From Paenibacillus shirakamiensis (GTDB lineage: Bacteria > Bacillota > Bacilli > Paenibacillales > Paenibacillaceae): a DNA stretch of 64,000 nt. The position numbers and the translations under genes are program-made. This document shows positions 25,292-34,816 of the stretch, piece by piece. The stretch is from contig NZ_JAGGLD010000001.1 of the NCBI RefSeq assembly GCF_017874255.1, positions 1,178,001 through 1,242,000 of the forward strand. The letters run 5' to 3'. The notes beneath the pieces are model-generated. The model made no database searches and had not been told where the DNA came from. It saw only the letters and a program-made list of their open reading frames with translations. Position 1 is the stretch's first letter. Every line of letters begins with the position of its first letter.

Positions 25292-26500
25292 CTATTCTTC
25301 TAAGATAATGGACAATGCCTTCAATTCGTGACTATTTTGCCCTAGATGATCTTGTGGAATATAGTCATCTGCAAGACGGTAACTGCTAAATCGCTTAACG
25401 AAAGCCTCGAGTGCAAGTACCGCTTCCATTCTAGCAAGAGGTGCACCTAGACAGAAATGATTACCCCCTCCAAAGGTTAAATGTTTGTTGCTCCCTTCAC
25501 GAAGGATGTCAAATTGTTCCCCATTCGGAAATTGAGACTCATCACGATTCGCTGAAGAAATCCATGCAATGATATGTTGATCTTTTTTCATATGAGGTCC
25601 AAATATATCCGTATCCTCGCCAATTCGTCGATCTAATGTAATATTGAATCGATAGCGTAACACTTCCTCAATAACTTTGGGAGCAAGACTTGGATCTGCA
25701 CGGAGCTGCCCATACGCAGCCATATTATCTTCTGCAAGACTATAGAACATATTCGTAATTAAGGTTGTCGTGGTCTCATTACCTGCCCCTAGTAAACCCA
25801 TTACGGTATGCACAATCTCCATATCTGTAAAATGCGAACCCTCATATTCTGCGCGGATAAGATCCGAGATAATATCATCTGCGGGATCAAGTCGTTTGGC
25901 CACGACAATCGGATAAAGATAGGCCCCGAACTCTTTTCCTGCCTGTTCTTTGAGCTGTTTGAGCTCTTTCACACGTTGCAGGTCGTGACTCAGGAATAAC
26001 ACATCTGACCATTCTTTGATTATCTTCCAATCTTCAGTTGGCACCCCGAGCAAGTTGGCTATGATCGTCACCGGCAAGGGGATGGCTAATTTCTCAACAA
26101 TGTTAATAGGTTCACCAGGTACAAGGTTCCCCACCAGCTCATCTACTAGTGCCTTAATCCGGGGTTCCCACATCTGAAGGCTTCTAGGAGTAAAAGCTTT
26201 GGCAAGTAGTGCCCGACGTTTCTTATGTTCAGGAGGATCCGAGAAAATCAGATTCACTTTGTTCTCTTCAAGCGGAACAGGAATCAGGCTTCGATCTCGT
26301 GCACTAGGAAAAAGCTGATAATCACTCAACACTTTCTTGGCATCCTCATACAGAAATACATTCCAAGTATCTTGTTGTTCATCATAAAATACCGGAGATT
26401 TCTCTCTCATTTCTTTGTACCATACGTGTGGATTCCAGAATTGTTCCTTAGTCTTGAATTGAGTAATTTCCTGTACATACAGCTGATCCTTCGTCTTCAT
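25292..26500 (-). CDS. Cytochrome P450 (second copy type)
   Basis: A 402-residue soluble P450. Motifs: I-helix GAGNETT at 238-244, K-helix ExxR (Glu279, Arg282), and heme loop FGGGNHFCLGAPLAR with Cys350. It resembles the CYP106/CYP109 group of Bacillus, whose members hydroxylate fatty acids, steroids or terpenoids; the substrate here is unknown. It shares only the general motifs with the P450 at 421-1623, so the two are not recent duplicates. ATG at 26500 has AAAGGAGG upstream. It is a single-gene unit. Confidence 0.92.
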   Translation of the reverse strand: MKTKDQLYVQEITQFKTKEQFWNPHVWYKEMREKSPVFYDEQQDTWNVFLYEDAKKVLSDYQLFPSARDRSLIPVPLEENKVNLIFSDPPEHKKRRALLAKAFTPRSLQMWEPRIKALVDELVGNLVPGEPINIVEKLAIPLPVTIIANLLGVPTEDWKIIKEWSDVLFLSHDLQRVKELKQLKEQAGKEFGAYLYPIVVAKRLDPADDIISDLIRAEYEGSHFTDMEIVHTVMGLLGAGNETTTTLITNMFYSLAEDNMAAYGQLRADPSLAPKVIEEVLRYRFNITLDRRIGEDTDIFGPHMKKDQHIIAWISSANRDESQFPNGEQFDILREGSNKHLTFGGGNHFCLGAPLARMEAVLALEAFVKRFSSYRLADDYIPQDHLGQNSHELKALSIILEE

Positions 26501-26619
26501 AAGTATCCTCCTTTAAAATTAAAATAAGGCATCTCGCAAGACAAATGTACCATTTTTTACCTTTTATGTATATGAAAATATAGGCATACTCTATTTTTGT
26601 TATTTTAGTTAAAACAAAA

Positions 26620-26937
26620 CTAGCCTGACCTCTGGATCGGGTACGCCCATAGGCTTGCTAGTATTTTTTGTTCTATTATTTTGTAGCAGTCATTCATGAC
26701 CCTCTTGGTCATAAGGAACATGAAATCTACCTTGCCGATACCATGACGGATTCGAATCCAGCCAAAGACCATCACGACTAGAAATAGGAACCAGTTCATC
26801 GTCCACATGGCTGCCCTATGGATTTGTACAAGTCCTTCCCAATGCATGAGTATGAAGATTAATACCCCTACATTTGCTATACTCATGGCGATTTGGGGAA
26901 TAATCCACGCGATAAATAACCCTTTGTTAAATTTCAT
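26620..26937 (-). CDS. Small membrane protein, function unknown
   Basis: A 105-residue protein with two predicted membrane helices (about residues 7-31 and 44-61). The C-terminus is basic and hydrophilic (IRIRHGIGKVDFMFLMTKRV). AAGGGG lies 7 nt before the ATG. Family not recognised; it stands alone between a P450 and a metal exporter gene. Confidence 0.6.
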   Translation of the reverse strand: MKFNKGLFIAWIIPQIAMSIANVGVLIFILMHWEGLVQIHRAAMWTMNWFLFLVVMVFGWIRIRHGIGKVDFMFLMTKRVMNDCYKIIEQKILASLWAYPIQRSG

Positions 26938-26997
26938 ATCGTGCCCCTTTTCAGAACTTAGACTATAGATGAGAATTGAATTGTACGGATAAAAATT

Positions 26998-27041
26998 ATA
27001 AAAAAAGCACTCATCTCTTAATAGAACAGAGAATCGTGCTA
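26998..27041 (-). terminator. Terminator of the CDF exporter gene
   Basis: On the minus strand AGCAC-CTCT pairs with AGAG-GTGCT, followed by a run of seven T residues. Confidence 0.8.
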
Positions 27042-27066
27042 AATAGTTATCTTCATTTCATTCTAG

Positions 27067-27975
27067 TTACACAATATGATCCGGGGCCAATTTGCAATCA
27101 TAGTTATTTTTCTCAATCTGTATCGTGGCGTGATCAATACTGAACTTTTCATGTAAATCTTGTGTACTCTGTCTAATCAGTTCCTCATGATCCATCGGCT
27201 CTTGGACAACTAGATGCACTGTTAAAGCATTCTCTGTTGTGCTCATTCCCCAGATATGCAGATCATGGACGTTAGTAACGGAGGAAAGACCCTCAAAGTA
27301 GGTTTTTACTTCTGAAATATTGATACCATTAGGAACAGCGTCTAGAGCCATATTCACGGAATCTTTTAATAAAGTCCATGTACTGATGAATACGACAATA
27401 ACAATTAGCAGACTCACTACAGGATCGAGCCAGACCCAATTGGTCATTAGAATAATGACCCCTGCAATAACAACACCTAGTGAAACGCCTGCATCTGCTG
27501 CCATATGAAGAAACGCGCCTTTGACATTAATATCTCCTTTGCTCCCCCTCATGAACAGCAGCGCTGTAATTGCATTGATTACGATGCCTACGGCCGCAAC
27601 CCATATTACCGTTCCTTCAACCACGGGCTGAGGATTATTAAACCTACGTATTGCCTCCCAGGCAATCGCCCCAATCGCAATTAGCAAGAATAGTGCATTG
27701 AAAAGTGCAGCAAGGATAGAAGAACGCTTAAAACCATAGGTCCGCTGAGCTGTAGGCTTTTTATTCACCAAAATGCTTGCTACCCAAGCTAACACTAATG
27801 CAAGCACATCGCTTAAGTTGTGCCCTGCATCCGCAATTAGAGATAGAGAATGACTCATAACCCCATAAATTGCTTCAACAATAACGAAAGCACTATTTAA
27901 AAATATACCGATGCCGAAAGCCTTATTGTAGTTCATTGTACCGTGAGCATGATCATGCCCATGCTTCTCGCTCAT
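27067..27975 (-). CDS. czcD: Cation diffusion facilitator metal exporter (CzcD-like)
   Basis: A 302-residue membrane antiporter that exports zinc, cobalt or cadmium in exchange for protons. Six membrane helices are expected; the metal-site motifs HxxxD are visible as ADAGHNLSD in helix 2 and HMAADAGVS in helix 5. The N-terminus is His-rich (EKHGHDHAHG), a feature of zinc-specific members, and the C-terminal cytoplasmic domain has the VHDLHIWGM motif. No ArsR or other metal sensor gene is adjacent. The exact metal is inferred. Confidence 0.88.
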   Translation of the reverse strand: MSEKHGHDHAHGTMNYNKAFGIGIFLNSAFVIVEAIYGVMSHSLSLIADAGHNLSDVLALVLAWVASILVNKKPTAQRTYGFKRSSILAALFNALFLLIAIGAIAWEAIRRFNNPQPVVEGTVIWVAAVGIVINAITALLFMRGSKGDINVKGAFLHMAADAGVSLGVVIAGVIILMTNWVWLDPVVSLLIVIVVFISTWTLLKDSVNMALDAVPNGINISEVKTYFEGLSSVTNVHDLHIWGMSTTENALTVHLVVQEPMDHEELIRQSTQDLHEKFSIDHATIQIEKNNYDCKLAPDHIV

Positions 27976-28057
27976 TCATTAGATCCCCTTTGCGCTAAGT
28001 TCGACTTACACTCTGTCTATCTCTATTAATTTACCGTCCTCAACGTCCGGTATCATC

Positions 28058-28319
28058 TCATAAACACAATGATTTAAGTTGAATCTCACGCTCTTGCATA
28101 TCAATCAAATGTATCTTCGTTCTACGTGCTTCCTCAACAACCAAGCTCCACTACCTATACCTACTAACAAGCTACCTGAGACAATAAAAGCCACGTTCTC
28201 TTATTAACTCCAGCTTGAAAAGGGATAATTACGAAACCTGCTGCTCCACCACCCATGAAGAATAATAGGGGTAACCATACCCACGATACTTGCCAATGTA
28301 CAAGAATAGCAGAATGTTA
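28058..28319 (-). pseudogene. Frameshifted remnant of a small membrane protein gene
   Basis: Three minus-strand pieces in different frames join into one protein-like stretch: VSWVWLPLLFFMGGGAAGFV and onward to FQAGVNKR, then FIVSGSLLVGIGSGAWLL, then EEARRTKIHLIDMQEREI and a stop at 28058. The first two pieces are membrane helices and the third is a charged tail. At least two frame changes are needed to join them, and the upstream side is stopped. I do not recognise the parent family. The coherent strand, order and character suggest a decayed gene. Confidence 0.5.
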
Positions 28320-28335
28320 TAGTTAACACAATAAT

Positions 28336-28353
28336 AACGACATGCGTGTCGTT
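28336..28353. promoter_or_regulatory. Orphan operator-like inverted repeat
   Basis: AACGACA and TGTCGTT are perfect 7-bp arms around TGCG. Spacing and composition resemble operators of TetR-family repressors. It sits just upstream (minus-strand sense) of the decayed membrane protein gene, so it may be the leftover control site of that gene. Confidence 0.45.
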
Positions 28354-28388
28354 TATAAATATCTATTTTATTTTCCTAAAAAAGTCTA

Positions 28389-28505
28389 TTAATCTATGTA
28401 GAGAGATTGCCTTTTTATGTACTTGCTCCATTTAATGTATTTAGCCGGCGCTATGCCAATGTACTGCTTAATTCTCAAAAAACATGTATGTGCACTTGGT
28501 GAACT
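28389..28505 (-). pseudogene. Remnant of an AraC-family regulator C-terminus
   Basis: The minus strand encodes 38 residues, SSPSAHTCFLRIKQYIGIA then PAKYIKWSKYIKRQ, ending in a stop at 28389. This matches the end of the second helix-turn-helix of AraC proteins (pattern FKQYIGISPxKYIKW). A stop codon lies directly upstream in the same frame and no start exists, so only the tail of the gene survives. Confidence 0.6.
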
Positions 28506-28541
28506 CTATCAAGTAATAGTTAACATATTAAACTACTCTCC

Positions 28542-28572
28542 TTGACGTTCTGTAAACATGTTTACGTAATAC
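28542..28572 (+). promoter_or_regulatory. Promoter with a dyad in a 19-bp spacer, upstream of the alkaline phosphatase gene
   Basis: TTGACG (28542-28547) and TAATAC (28567-28572) are 19 bp apart, and the perfect 14-bp palindrome GTAAACATGTTTAC (28552-28565) lies almost centred between them. An over-long spacer with a central dyad is the design of MerR-activated promoters; a simple repressor would also fit. Inference only. Confidence 0.5.
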
Positions 28573-28628
28573 TAATAAAATAAGCCCTTAATCTAGGGAA
28601 TACTTAAATACTGGAGGAATGTTACATC

Positions 28629-30280
28629 ATGGAGTCAAAAGCACCTTGGATTTACGGCATGCTAGGTTCACTTCTTATCTCTGGAACTTTGGCTGGACAG
28701 CAAATGTCCTATGCAGCACCTGCTACGAATGCGGGCGAGAATGCTGTGAAAAATATAATCATGGTGATTCCAGATGGTATGGGTAACTCGATTACAGGTT
28801 TAACACGCTGGTATCAGAATGGGACTCCTCTAGAAGCGGACAAGTATGTAGATGGCTTGGTGAAAACTACGCATCTGATTCCATAACAACCGATTCGGGC
28901 GCAGCAGCCACAGCGTATGCCACAGGATATAAAGCTGTAACCGAGTCGCTTAGTGTCCTTCCTGCTAAAGTTACGATGCCTGGCGTTCCTGCAACTAAAT
29001 CTGGTGAGGCCAATAAGCCTGTGCCTACTCTTTTGGAAGCGGCCAAGCTCGCAGGAAAATCTACGGGACTCGTGTTTACATGTACAATAGATGATGCGAC
29101 CCCCGATGCTTTTGTAACCCATGCCGTTAGCCGGAATGATTCTGAGAATATTACTAAGCAAATGGCCTATAGTGGGGTTGACGTTCTCTTTGGCGGCGGA
29201 GCAGCGCTCATGAAGCCCAAAGGTGTAGATGATGGAGATCGTTCAGACGGAGTCAATTTAGTTACAGCCCTAAAAGCGCAAGGGTATAGCTATGTAACCA
29301 ACAAGAATCAAATGGATCAGTCCAAATCCACTAAAATTTGGGGCTTGTTCCAACCTTGGAATTTAGACGCCGATTTCGATCGTAATCCGAAGCTGCAACC
29401 CAGTCTTGCCGAGATGACCGAGAAATCTTTATCGATCTTGGCTGCTAATCCCAAAGGATTTTTCTTAATGGTAGAGGCCAGCGACATCGATACATTTGGA
29501 CACGAGAACGACCCCGTTGGGATAATTAGTGAGACTCGTGCTTATGATAAAGCGCTAAAAGTAGCTATGGATTTTGCTAAGAAGGATGGCCATACGGCTG
29601 TAGTATCGATGGCGGATCATAATACAGGGGGGCTTTACCTTACAAATTATGATTCTTCCCCATCATTTAACGATGTGATGCACCAAGCGAAGATGACCAA
29701 TCATGCGCTTCGCAATAAAATCAACAAAGATGGCTCTAATCTAAAGCGAGTGTTGGATCAGGGCTATGGACTGCGCAGTCTGTCCTCCAAAGATCTGAGT
29801 ACTATTAAGCAAGAATGGAAAAAAGAAGAAGGGGACTTCTCGGGCGTGATCGGAAGAATGCTTGGACAAAAAGCTGGCATTTCCTTCGCCCATGAAGATC
29901 ATACATCCGAAGACGTTATCCTTTATGCCTATCATCCTAACAATTTCAAGCCTTCCGATTTTGTGAAAAGTGGTGTCGTGCAAAATACAGATATCAATAA
30001 ATATGTACAATACGTGTCTGGCTTGGACTTGACTGCGCTTGCTCAAAAGCAGTACGCTTCCGGTCATGATATTCGTGCCTTAGGCGCTTCGGTTACTTTC
30101 GATAATAGCGATAAAGCTTTTCCTGCAGCTGTAATTAAAAAGGGAAGTGTGACTGTACGCCTAGCCGTTGATAAGAACTACGCTCTGCTTAATGGACAAA
30201 AGAAACTCCTGCGCATTTCTACTTTGCTCATAGATAACAAGCTTTGGATTGACCGTAGTGTTTTAGATTGGATCAAGTAA
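28629..30280 (+). pseudogene. Alkaline phosphatase, frameshifted near the active-site serine
   Basis: A secreted alkaline phosphatase of about 550 residues if read through. The signal peptide is followed by NIIMVIPDGMG (metal Asp). The frame ends early with THLIP and a stop at 28886, but one base added near 28867 gives VKTYASDSITTDSGAAATAY, the exact nucleophile motif (Ser90). The second frame is intact to the end and carries the remaining metal motifs EASDIDTFGHEND, ADHNTGG and HEDHTSEDV. The last 70 residues resemble a copper amine oxidase-like N-terminal module. As given, no active enzyme can be made. Start ATG has GGAGGAA upstream, and a strong terminator follows. Confidence 0.85.
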
Positions 30281-30298
30281 TTTAAGGGGGAAGTGCTA

Positions 30299-30346
30299 GT
30301 AAAAAGCCGAATTCGTTGATAGACCAACGAATTCGGCTTTTTTTGT
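30299..30346 (+). terminator. Terminator of the alkaline phosphatase gene
   Basis: AAAAAGCCGAATTCGTTG pairs perfectly with CAACGAATTCGGCTTTTT around a 6-nt loop and continues in T residues. It can also serve the convergent gene. Confidence 0.93.
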
Positions 30347-30410
30347 AATTTAATAGAATAGAATAACAAAATGAAACGAAGATATAGGATATAGCATCTT
30401 GTTCCCAACT

Positions 30411-30848
30411 TTAATTTCCAAAAAGAAAAGCATTAAAACCTAAAGCCGCCACCGTAGTCAGAACTGCACTCCAAAATATAATACCTATCGTCATCCATAT
30501 GAACAGCTTGCGTGGCTCGGCGCCAAATGATATGCCTATAGCCGCACCAAGCAATGAGCCCGTTATAAGAGGAGATAGGAATCCGATACCTACAATTCCG
30601 TATTTAGCCCAAATTCGGTTCATATTGCGGGCTCTTCCTTTATTTTTACCTTGAGTAATATGTATCAGCCAATTCCGTATCGAGGAAGCAAAGAAAATTA
30701 CAATTAACGTACTGATAATAGAACCTACTGCACTTAATGTCCCTGTCAGAATCGGATGAATCTTGAAGGCGAGCCCCAGAAGAATTGCTGCCCATAACTC
30801 TAGTATTCCGGTGCCTAGTACGGATAACCACTCTAGTATATTACTCAT
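30411..30848 (-). CDS. Small multidrug export-like membrane protein
   Basis: A 145-residue protein with about four membrane segments and a basic loop (TQGKNKGRARNMNRIWAKYG). The glycine-rich stretch FLSPLITGSLLGAAIGISFG and overall layout match the Sm_multidrug_ex family (PF06695), whose function is poorly tested. It lies 63 nt behind the unknown 295-residue protein and shares its strand with the two-component genes, so it may be the last gene of that operon. Confidence 0.62.
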   Translation of the reverse strand: MSNILEWLSVLGTGILELWAAILLGLAFKIHPILTGTLSAVGSIISTLIVIFFASSIRNWLIHITQGKNKGRARNMNRIWAKYGIVGIGFLSPLITGSLLGAAIGISFGAEPRKLFIWMTIGIIFWSAVLTTVAALGFNAFLFGN

Positions 30849-30911
30849 GTAAATCCCCTTTTTCCTCTAAGTATAGCAAGAAAAAGAGACCTAAAGTAAT
30901 TTTAGATCTTA

Positions 30912-31799
30912 TTAACGTTTTTCTGTGATCTTGCAACAGGGTGGACTATCACCATCTGCGATGGGCTGCTCCCAACTGCCATCATAACCTGAAGGGAAAG
31001 ATTGGTATGCTGCTGCTTCTCGCTTAGCGCCGGCAACCCGGATTACAGAGTCTGAGCCATTAGAAAGCTTGATCAGAACAACAATTCCCAATGTGGCATT
31101 GCCGTAAAGCACCTTGCTATCGATAATAGAGACTTGCTCAGGTATAAGACGCTTGGCATGTGCTACAGCCGCTTTTCGCCAGCTAGGATCACTCAGATTA
31201 GTACTCAAATCCTTATCTGAATTATCTCTAGCAGAACTCATTGCTAGGAGAGATCCCTTCATTGTATCTATTTTAATATAATATGTAAGGTTATTATTCT
31301 TGCCCTCCCTTTGTTTGTAAATAGTAAACCACCAAAAATCCAAATTCGGTAATGCATTACGTAAATAATGCGTTTCAACTCTGTAACCTGTTAGGTCTAC
31401 TCCATAGAATTTTTTCAAGTAATTCGTTGCATATGAAGCAGCCTGAGTAGCATTTAGACCCAGATTTCTAGCCATTTTTTGCTCCCGATACTCCTTATTT
31501 TCCTCATCAATCTGTTCTTGAGTGTGAGTGGGATTCGCTTTTTTCAAGTAAATTTCATAGGCCTCTTCTTCCCCCGGAACAGGTTGCGAAAAATCGATGA
31601 TCGTATATCCAGCAGGTGTGACCTTATTGGTAATATTTGGAGCTGCCTCTGTTTTAACTTTTTCTTCGTTAAGCTCAACTCTTTCAGGTAGACTTTTGTT
31701 CAGAGCCAAAAGTAGGATAGAGCCCCCCACTAAAATCATTAAACCCGCAGCTACCAGAATATAGCCCTTACTTATAAAAATTTTACTTCGTTTAGACAC
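30912..31799 (-). CDS. Membrane-anchored extracytoplasmic protein next to a two-component system
   Basis: A 295-residue protein with one N-terminal membrane anchor (about 11-33, GYILVAAGLMILVGGSILLL). The rest faces outward: a charged stretch with EEEAYEIYLKKANPTHTQEQ, then a mixed alpha/beta domain (about 120-275) that resembles PepSY-like or processing-inhibitor folds, ending DSPPCCKITEKR. I cannot name the family. It lies 52 nt downstream of the kinase gene, so an accessory or sensing role is a reasonable guess. AAGGAGG precedes the start. Confidence 0.6.
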   Translation of the reverse strand: MSKRSKIFISKGYILVAAGLMILVGGSILLLALNKSLPERVELNEEKVKTEAAPNITNKVTPAGYTIIDFSQPVPGEEEAYEIYLKKANPTHTQEQIDEENKEYREQKMARNLGLNATQAASYATNYLKKFYGVDLTGYRVETHYLRNALPNLDFWWFTIYKQREGKNNNLTYYIKIDTMKGSLLAMSSARDNSDKDLSTNLSDPSWRKAAVAHAKRLIPEQVSIIDSKVLYGNATLGIVVLIKLSNGSDSVIRVAGAKREAAAYQSFPSGYDGSWEQPIADGDSPPCCKITEKR

Positions 31800-31851
31800 T
31801 CTATTTCCTCCTTTATCAAGATTTACAACCTCTTAATTAATAACACCCTCA

Positions 31852-33286
31852 TCATACTCTATGAGGTATTTCAAGGTTTTCAATAGGTTGTAAAGGAGTT
31901 GTAAAACTCAATCGTGCTGTTGTCCCTTGTCCTAATTCTGATAATATTTCAAGGTTCGCTCCATGTAAGTTAGCGATTTCTCGGCATAACGTCAGGCCGA
32001 GACCTGCTCCACCTAATGTACTAGAACGAGCTGTATCTATCCTATAAAAAGGCTCAAACACAAATTTTAACTGCCCCTCCTCTATGCCAATTCCTTGATC
32101 TTGCACTTCAATGATAATCATGGGATTTAGATACGCCTTGATCACAATTTCTGTTCCCATGGGTGAAGCCTTCGCTGCATTGTCTATTAAGTTCAGGAGC
32201 AAGGACTGAATTAAAGATACATCACACCTTAGCTTAGCCTGGCCAGAGTCGTTATGTATTACTAGACGGATTATTCGGCCTTTGAGAGATGCAGCGGCAA
32301 CTGCTTCTACTTGTAAAAGTAAGGTCATAAGCTCAATATCCTGTAACTCGATACTGCTATTTCTTGTTAGGGATAAGTCGAGCAATTTGAAAGCTAAATT
32401 CTTGATTCGATCTATCTCTTGAATCATATGTTGTGTTGCCTTAATTCGGTTCCGCTCGTGAGTGCTCGCTCCCTGCAAGTATTCCGCATATCCACGGATT
32501 GCGGTCAGTGGGGTACGCAATTCATGGGCCAAATTATCAATCAGGCGTTGCTTGTCTCTAGCATTTTGGGCTAACTCTTCCATTTGATCTTCTATACTTA
32601 CAGCCATTTGATTGAAGCTATAAGCCAAATCCGACAATTCATCGTGTCCCTTTAATTGAATGCGATCCTTATAAACGCCACTGGCTATCGTACGAGTAGC
32701 ATGTTGAAGAATATGAATTGGTTTTGTTAATTTACGCAAGAACAAGAGAAGTATAGCAGATAATATCATTTCGATAATGAAGCTTATGATGATAAGATAA
32801 CGAGTCAATTGATTGTTATTTTGATAAAGTTCTGTCAGATCTCTAACATACATCAGTGTATTGCCCCATCATGGGTCCAGCAATCATTAAGTAGTGTACA
32901 TTTCCACTTTTTTCTAACCGAAGACGATATGATTTATCTGTAGGGTCGGATATTGAATCTAACACCCTTTCTGGGATATTCGAAAACAAGATATGGTTCC
33001 TTTCTTTCAAGCTTAAAAATACTTGCTGTTTTCTGTAGTAGTTCGCATAGGATTGGACCAGACTAATAAAATATAGTGAGGAGGGTCGTCCTTCTCCTTG
33101 GTAACCTACTCCATTCATAGAGTCGTTCAGACCATTTATAATGAAATGATACTCTCCCAAAGCCCGGTCAGTATCTCGCTTTAGATTGAGTTCAAAGCTG
33201 TACCTAGATGTTAGATATAAGGCAATGTTCAAGGATACTATAAACACCATCAACACACCTAAAAAAGCTTTTTGCCAGAACTTCAT
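31852..33286 (-). pseudogene. Sensor histidine kinase split by a frameshift
   Basis: Two overlapping frames make one normal kinase. The first (33286-32843) carries the first membrane span and the outer sensor domain and ends GPMMGQYTDVC. The second (32853-31852) carries the second span (about LIIISFIIEMILSAILLLFL), HAMP, the His box LAHELRTPLTAI and the ATPase boxes LLNLIDNAAKA, VQDQGIGI and GGAGLGLTLC. Removing one G from a GGGG run at 32864-32867 gives GPMMGNTLMYVRDLTELYQ in one frame. So this is either a one-base insertion, a sequencing error, or two coupled chains. Its partner response regulator overlaps the start by 4 nt. Confidence 0.8.
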
Positions 33287-33939
33287 GTATCTACCTCCAA
33301 TCGGTAGCCGAGTTTGTAGACGGTCTTAATACGATGTTCCCAATTCAGTTTTTTGCGCAGCTTCTGGATGTGTACATCCACGGTTCTTGTCTCGCCGCAA
33401 TATTCATAATCCCATGCCATGGCGAGTAATTTATCTCGGGATAAAGCAATATTTTTATTTTTAATTAATATTTCTAGCAATTCATATTCTCGTAGAGTTA
33501 ATTCAATCTCGTTTCCTTCTATGGTTACGACGCGACTGTTCAAGTTCACTACGGCACCATCTAAAGCAAATACCTGTATTGAACGCTGAGTACGTCTTAA
33601 CACTGCCTCAATTCTTGCCAATAATTCAATAGTCTCAAAAGGCTTCAAGATAAAGTCATCCGCTCCCAGTTGAAATCCCTTTACACCGTCTGTTAAGTTG
33701 ACTTTAGCTGTTAAAAATATTACAGGGGTGTTGTTCGGAACTTCTGAGATTAATACAAATCCGTCCCTCTCGGGAAGCATGATATCCATAACAATCAGGT
33801 CAAACCTTTTCTCCTTTATGCTACGATTCGCATCTATACCATCAAAAACTTGTTCATAGGTATGTCCAACCAAAGTCAGATTCATAGCTATTAGATCGTT
33901 GATGGAAGTCTCATCCTCAACAATAAGTATATGTGCCAT
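33283..33939 (-). CDS. OmpR/PhoB-type response regulator
   Basis: A 218-residue DNA-binding regulator. Receiver domain: acidic pair in IVEDE, phospho-acceptor Asp in LIVMDIMLP (about 51), Lys in ILKPFE. The C-terminal winged helix includes LTLREYELLEILIKNKNIAL and TVDVHIQKLRKKL. The ATG at 33939 has GGAGG 6 nt upstream; the frame upstream of it is not needed. It overlaps the kinase gene by 4 nt. Since the kinase is frameshifted, this regulator may now lack its proper partner. Confidence 0.9.
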   Translation of the reverse strand: MAHILIVEDETSINDLIAMNLTLVGHTYEQVFDGIDANRSIKEKRFDLIVMDIMLPERDGFVLISEVPNNTPVIFLTAKVNLTDGVKGFQLGADDFILKPFETIELLARIEAVLRRTQRSIQVFALDGAVVNLNSRVVTIEGNEIELTLREYELLEILIKNKNIALSRDKLLAMAWDYEYCGETRTVDVHIQKLRKKLNWEHRIKTVYKLGYRLEVDT

Positions 33940-34019
33940 AATGCACCTCCAGTTCCCTGCTATTCTACCACTATCCTCCATATCCAGTTGTCATAGACTT
34001 GTAAAATAAGATTGCTAAA

Positions 34020-34050
34020 AAACAAAAAAAGCCGCAGAATCACGGCTTCA
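34020..34050 (-). terminator. Terminator of the amino-acid transporter operon
   Basis: On the minus strand AAGCCG and CGGCTT pair around an 8-nt loop and lead into a run of seven T residues. Confidence 0.85.
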
Positions 34051-34087
34051 TACAATGTAGTTCAATATATAATGCTCATTTGCTTTC

Positions 34088-34816
34088 TTACAGCACTTTC
34101 TCCAAAAAACTAATCGTCCGCTCATGTGTGGGATTCCCAAATACTTGCTCCGGTGTACCTTCTTCGACAATATATCCGCCATCCATGAAGATAACCCGAT
34201 CGGCCACTTCACGTGCAAAGCCCATTTCATGGGTAACAATCATCATCGTCATTCCCTTACCTGCCAAATCGTTCATAACGGATAGAACTTCGCCTACCAT
34301 TTCAGGGTCCAAGGCCGAAGTCGGTTCATCGAAAAGCATAATGTCTGGATTCATGGCAAGAGCCCGCGCAATAGCAACTCGTTGTTTCTGTCCACCTGAC
34401 AATTGACTGGGGAAGGCGCTCGCCTTATCCGAAAGACCTACCTGTTCTAACAGGCGAAGTGCGGAAGCTCTTGCTTCTTCTTCCTTTTGCTTACCTAGTT
34501 CAATAGGAGCGAACATAATGTTCTTCAGGACGCTAAAATGAGGAAATAGATTAAAGTGCTGGAAAACCATACCGATATTCTCGCGCACTTTGTTAATATC
34601 CGTCTTGGGGTTCTGCAGGTCCTGACCATCTACAATGACCGTTCCCCCTGTAATGTCTTCAAGGCGATTAATACAGCGAAGGAAGGTACTTTTGCCAGAA
34701 CCGGATGGTCCAATGACGCAGACCACTTCCCCTTCTTTTACTTGCATATCAATGCCTTTTAGTACCTGATTCGTTCCAAAACTTTTCTTAAGACCTTCTA
34801 CCTGGATTTTATCCAC
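34088..34816 (-). CDS. Polar amino-acid ABC transporter ATPase (GlnQ-like)
   Basis: A 242-residue ATPase of the polar amino-acid uptake family. Walker [10 protein letters not shown], signature LSGGQKQR, Walker [15 protein letters not shown] and the H-loop [11 protein letters not shown] are all present. Length is normal for GlnQ/HisP. It overlaps the fused binding protein and permease gene by 8 nt and completes that importer. Confidence 0.93.
   Translation of the reverse strand: MDKIQVEGLKKSFGTNQVLKGIDMQVKEGEVVCVIGPSGSGKSTFLRCINRLEDITGGTVIVDGQDLQNPKTDINKVRENIGMVFQHFNLFPHFSVLKNIMFAPIELGKQKEEEARASALRLLEQVGLSDKASAFPSQLSGGQKQRVAIARALAMNPDIMLFDEPTSALDPEMVGEVLSVMNDLAGKGMTMMIVTHEMGFAREVADRVIFMDGGYIVEEGTPEQVFGNPTHERTISFLEKVL

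Noticed and set aside
28515..28535. PhoP box before the alkaline phosphatase gene (TTAACATATTAAAC)
   Set aside because: The expected row of four TTAACA-like units with regular spacing is not seen.
28941..28976. Separate start for the second half of the alkaline phosphatase at 28976
   Set aside because: The ATG has no ribosome site and would omit the nucleophile serine, so it is not a functional gene of its own.
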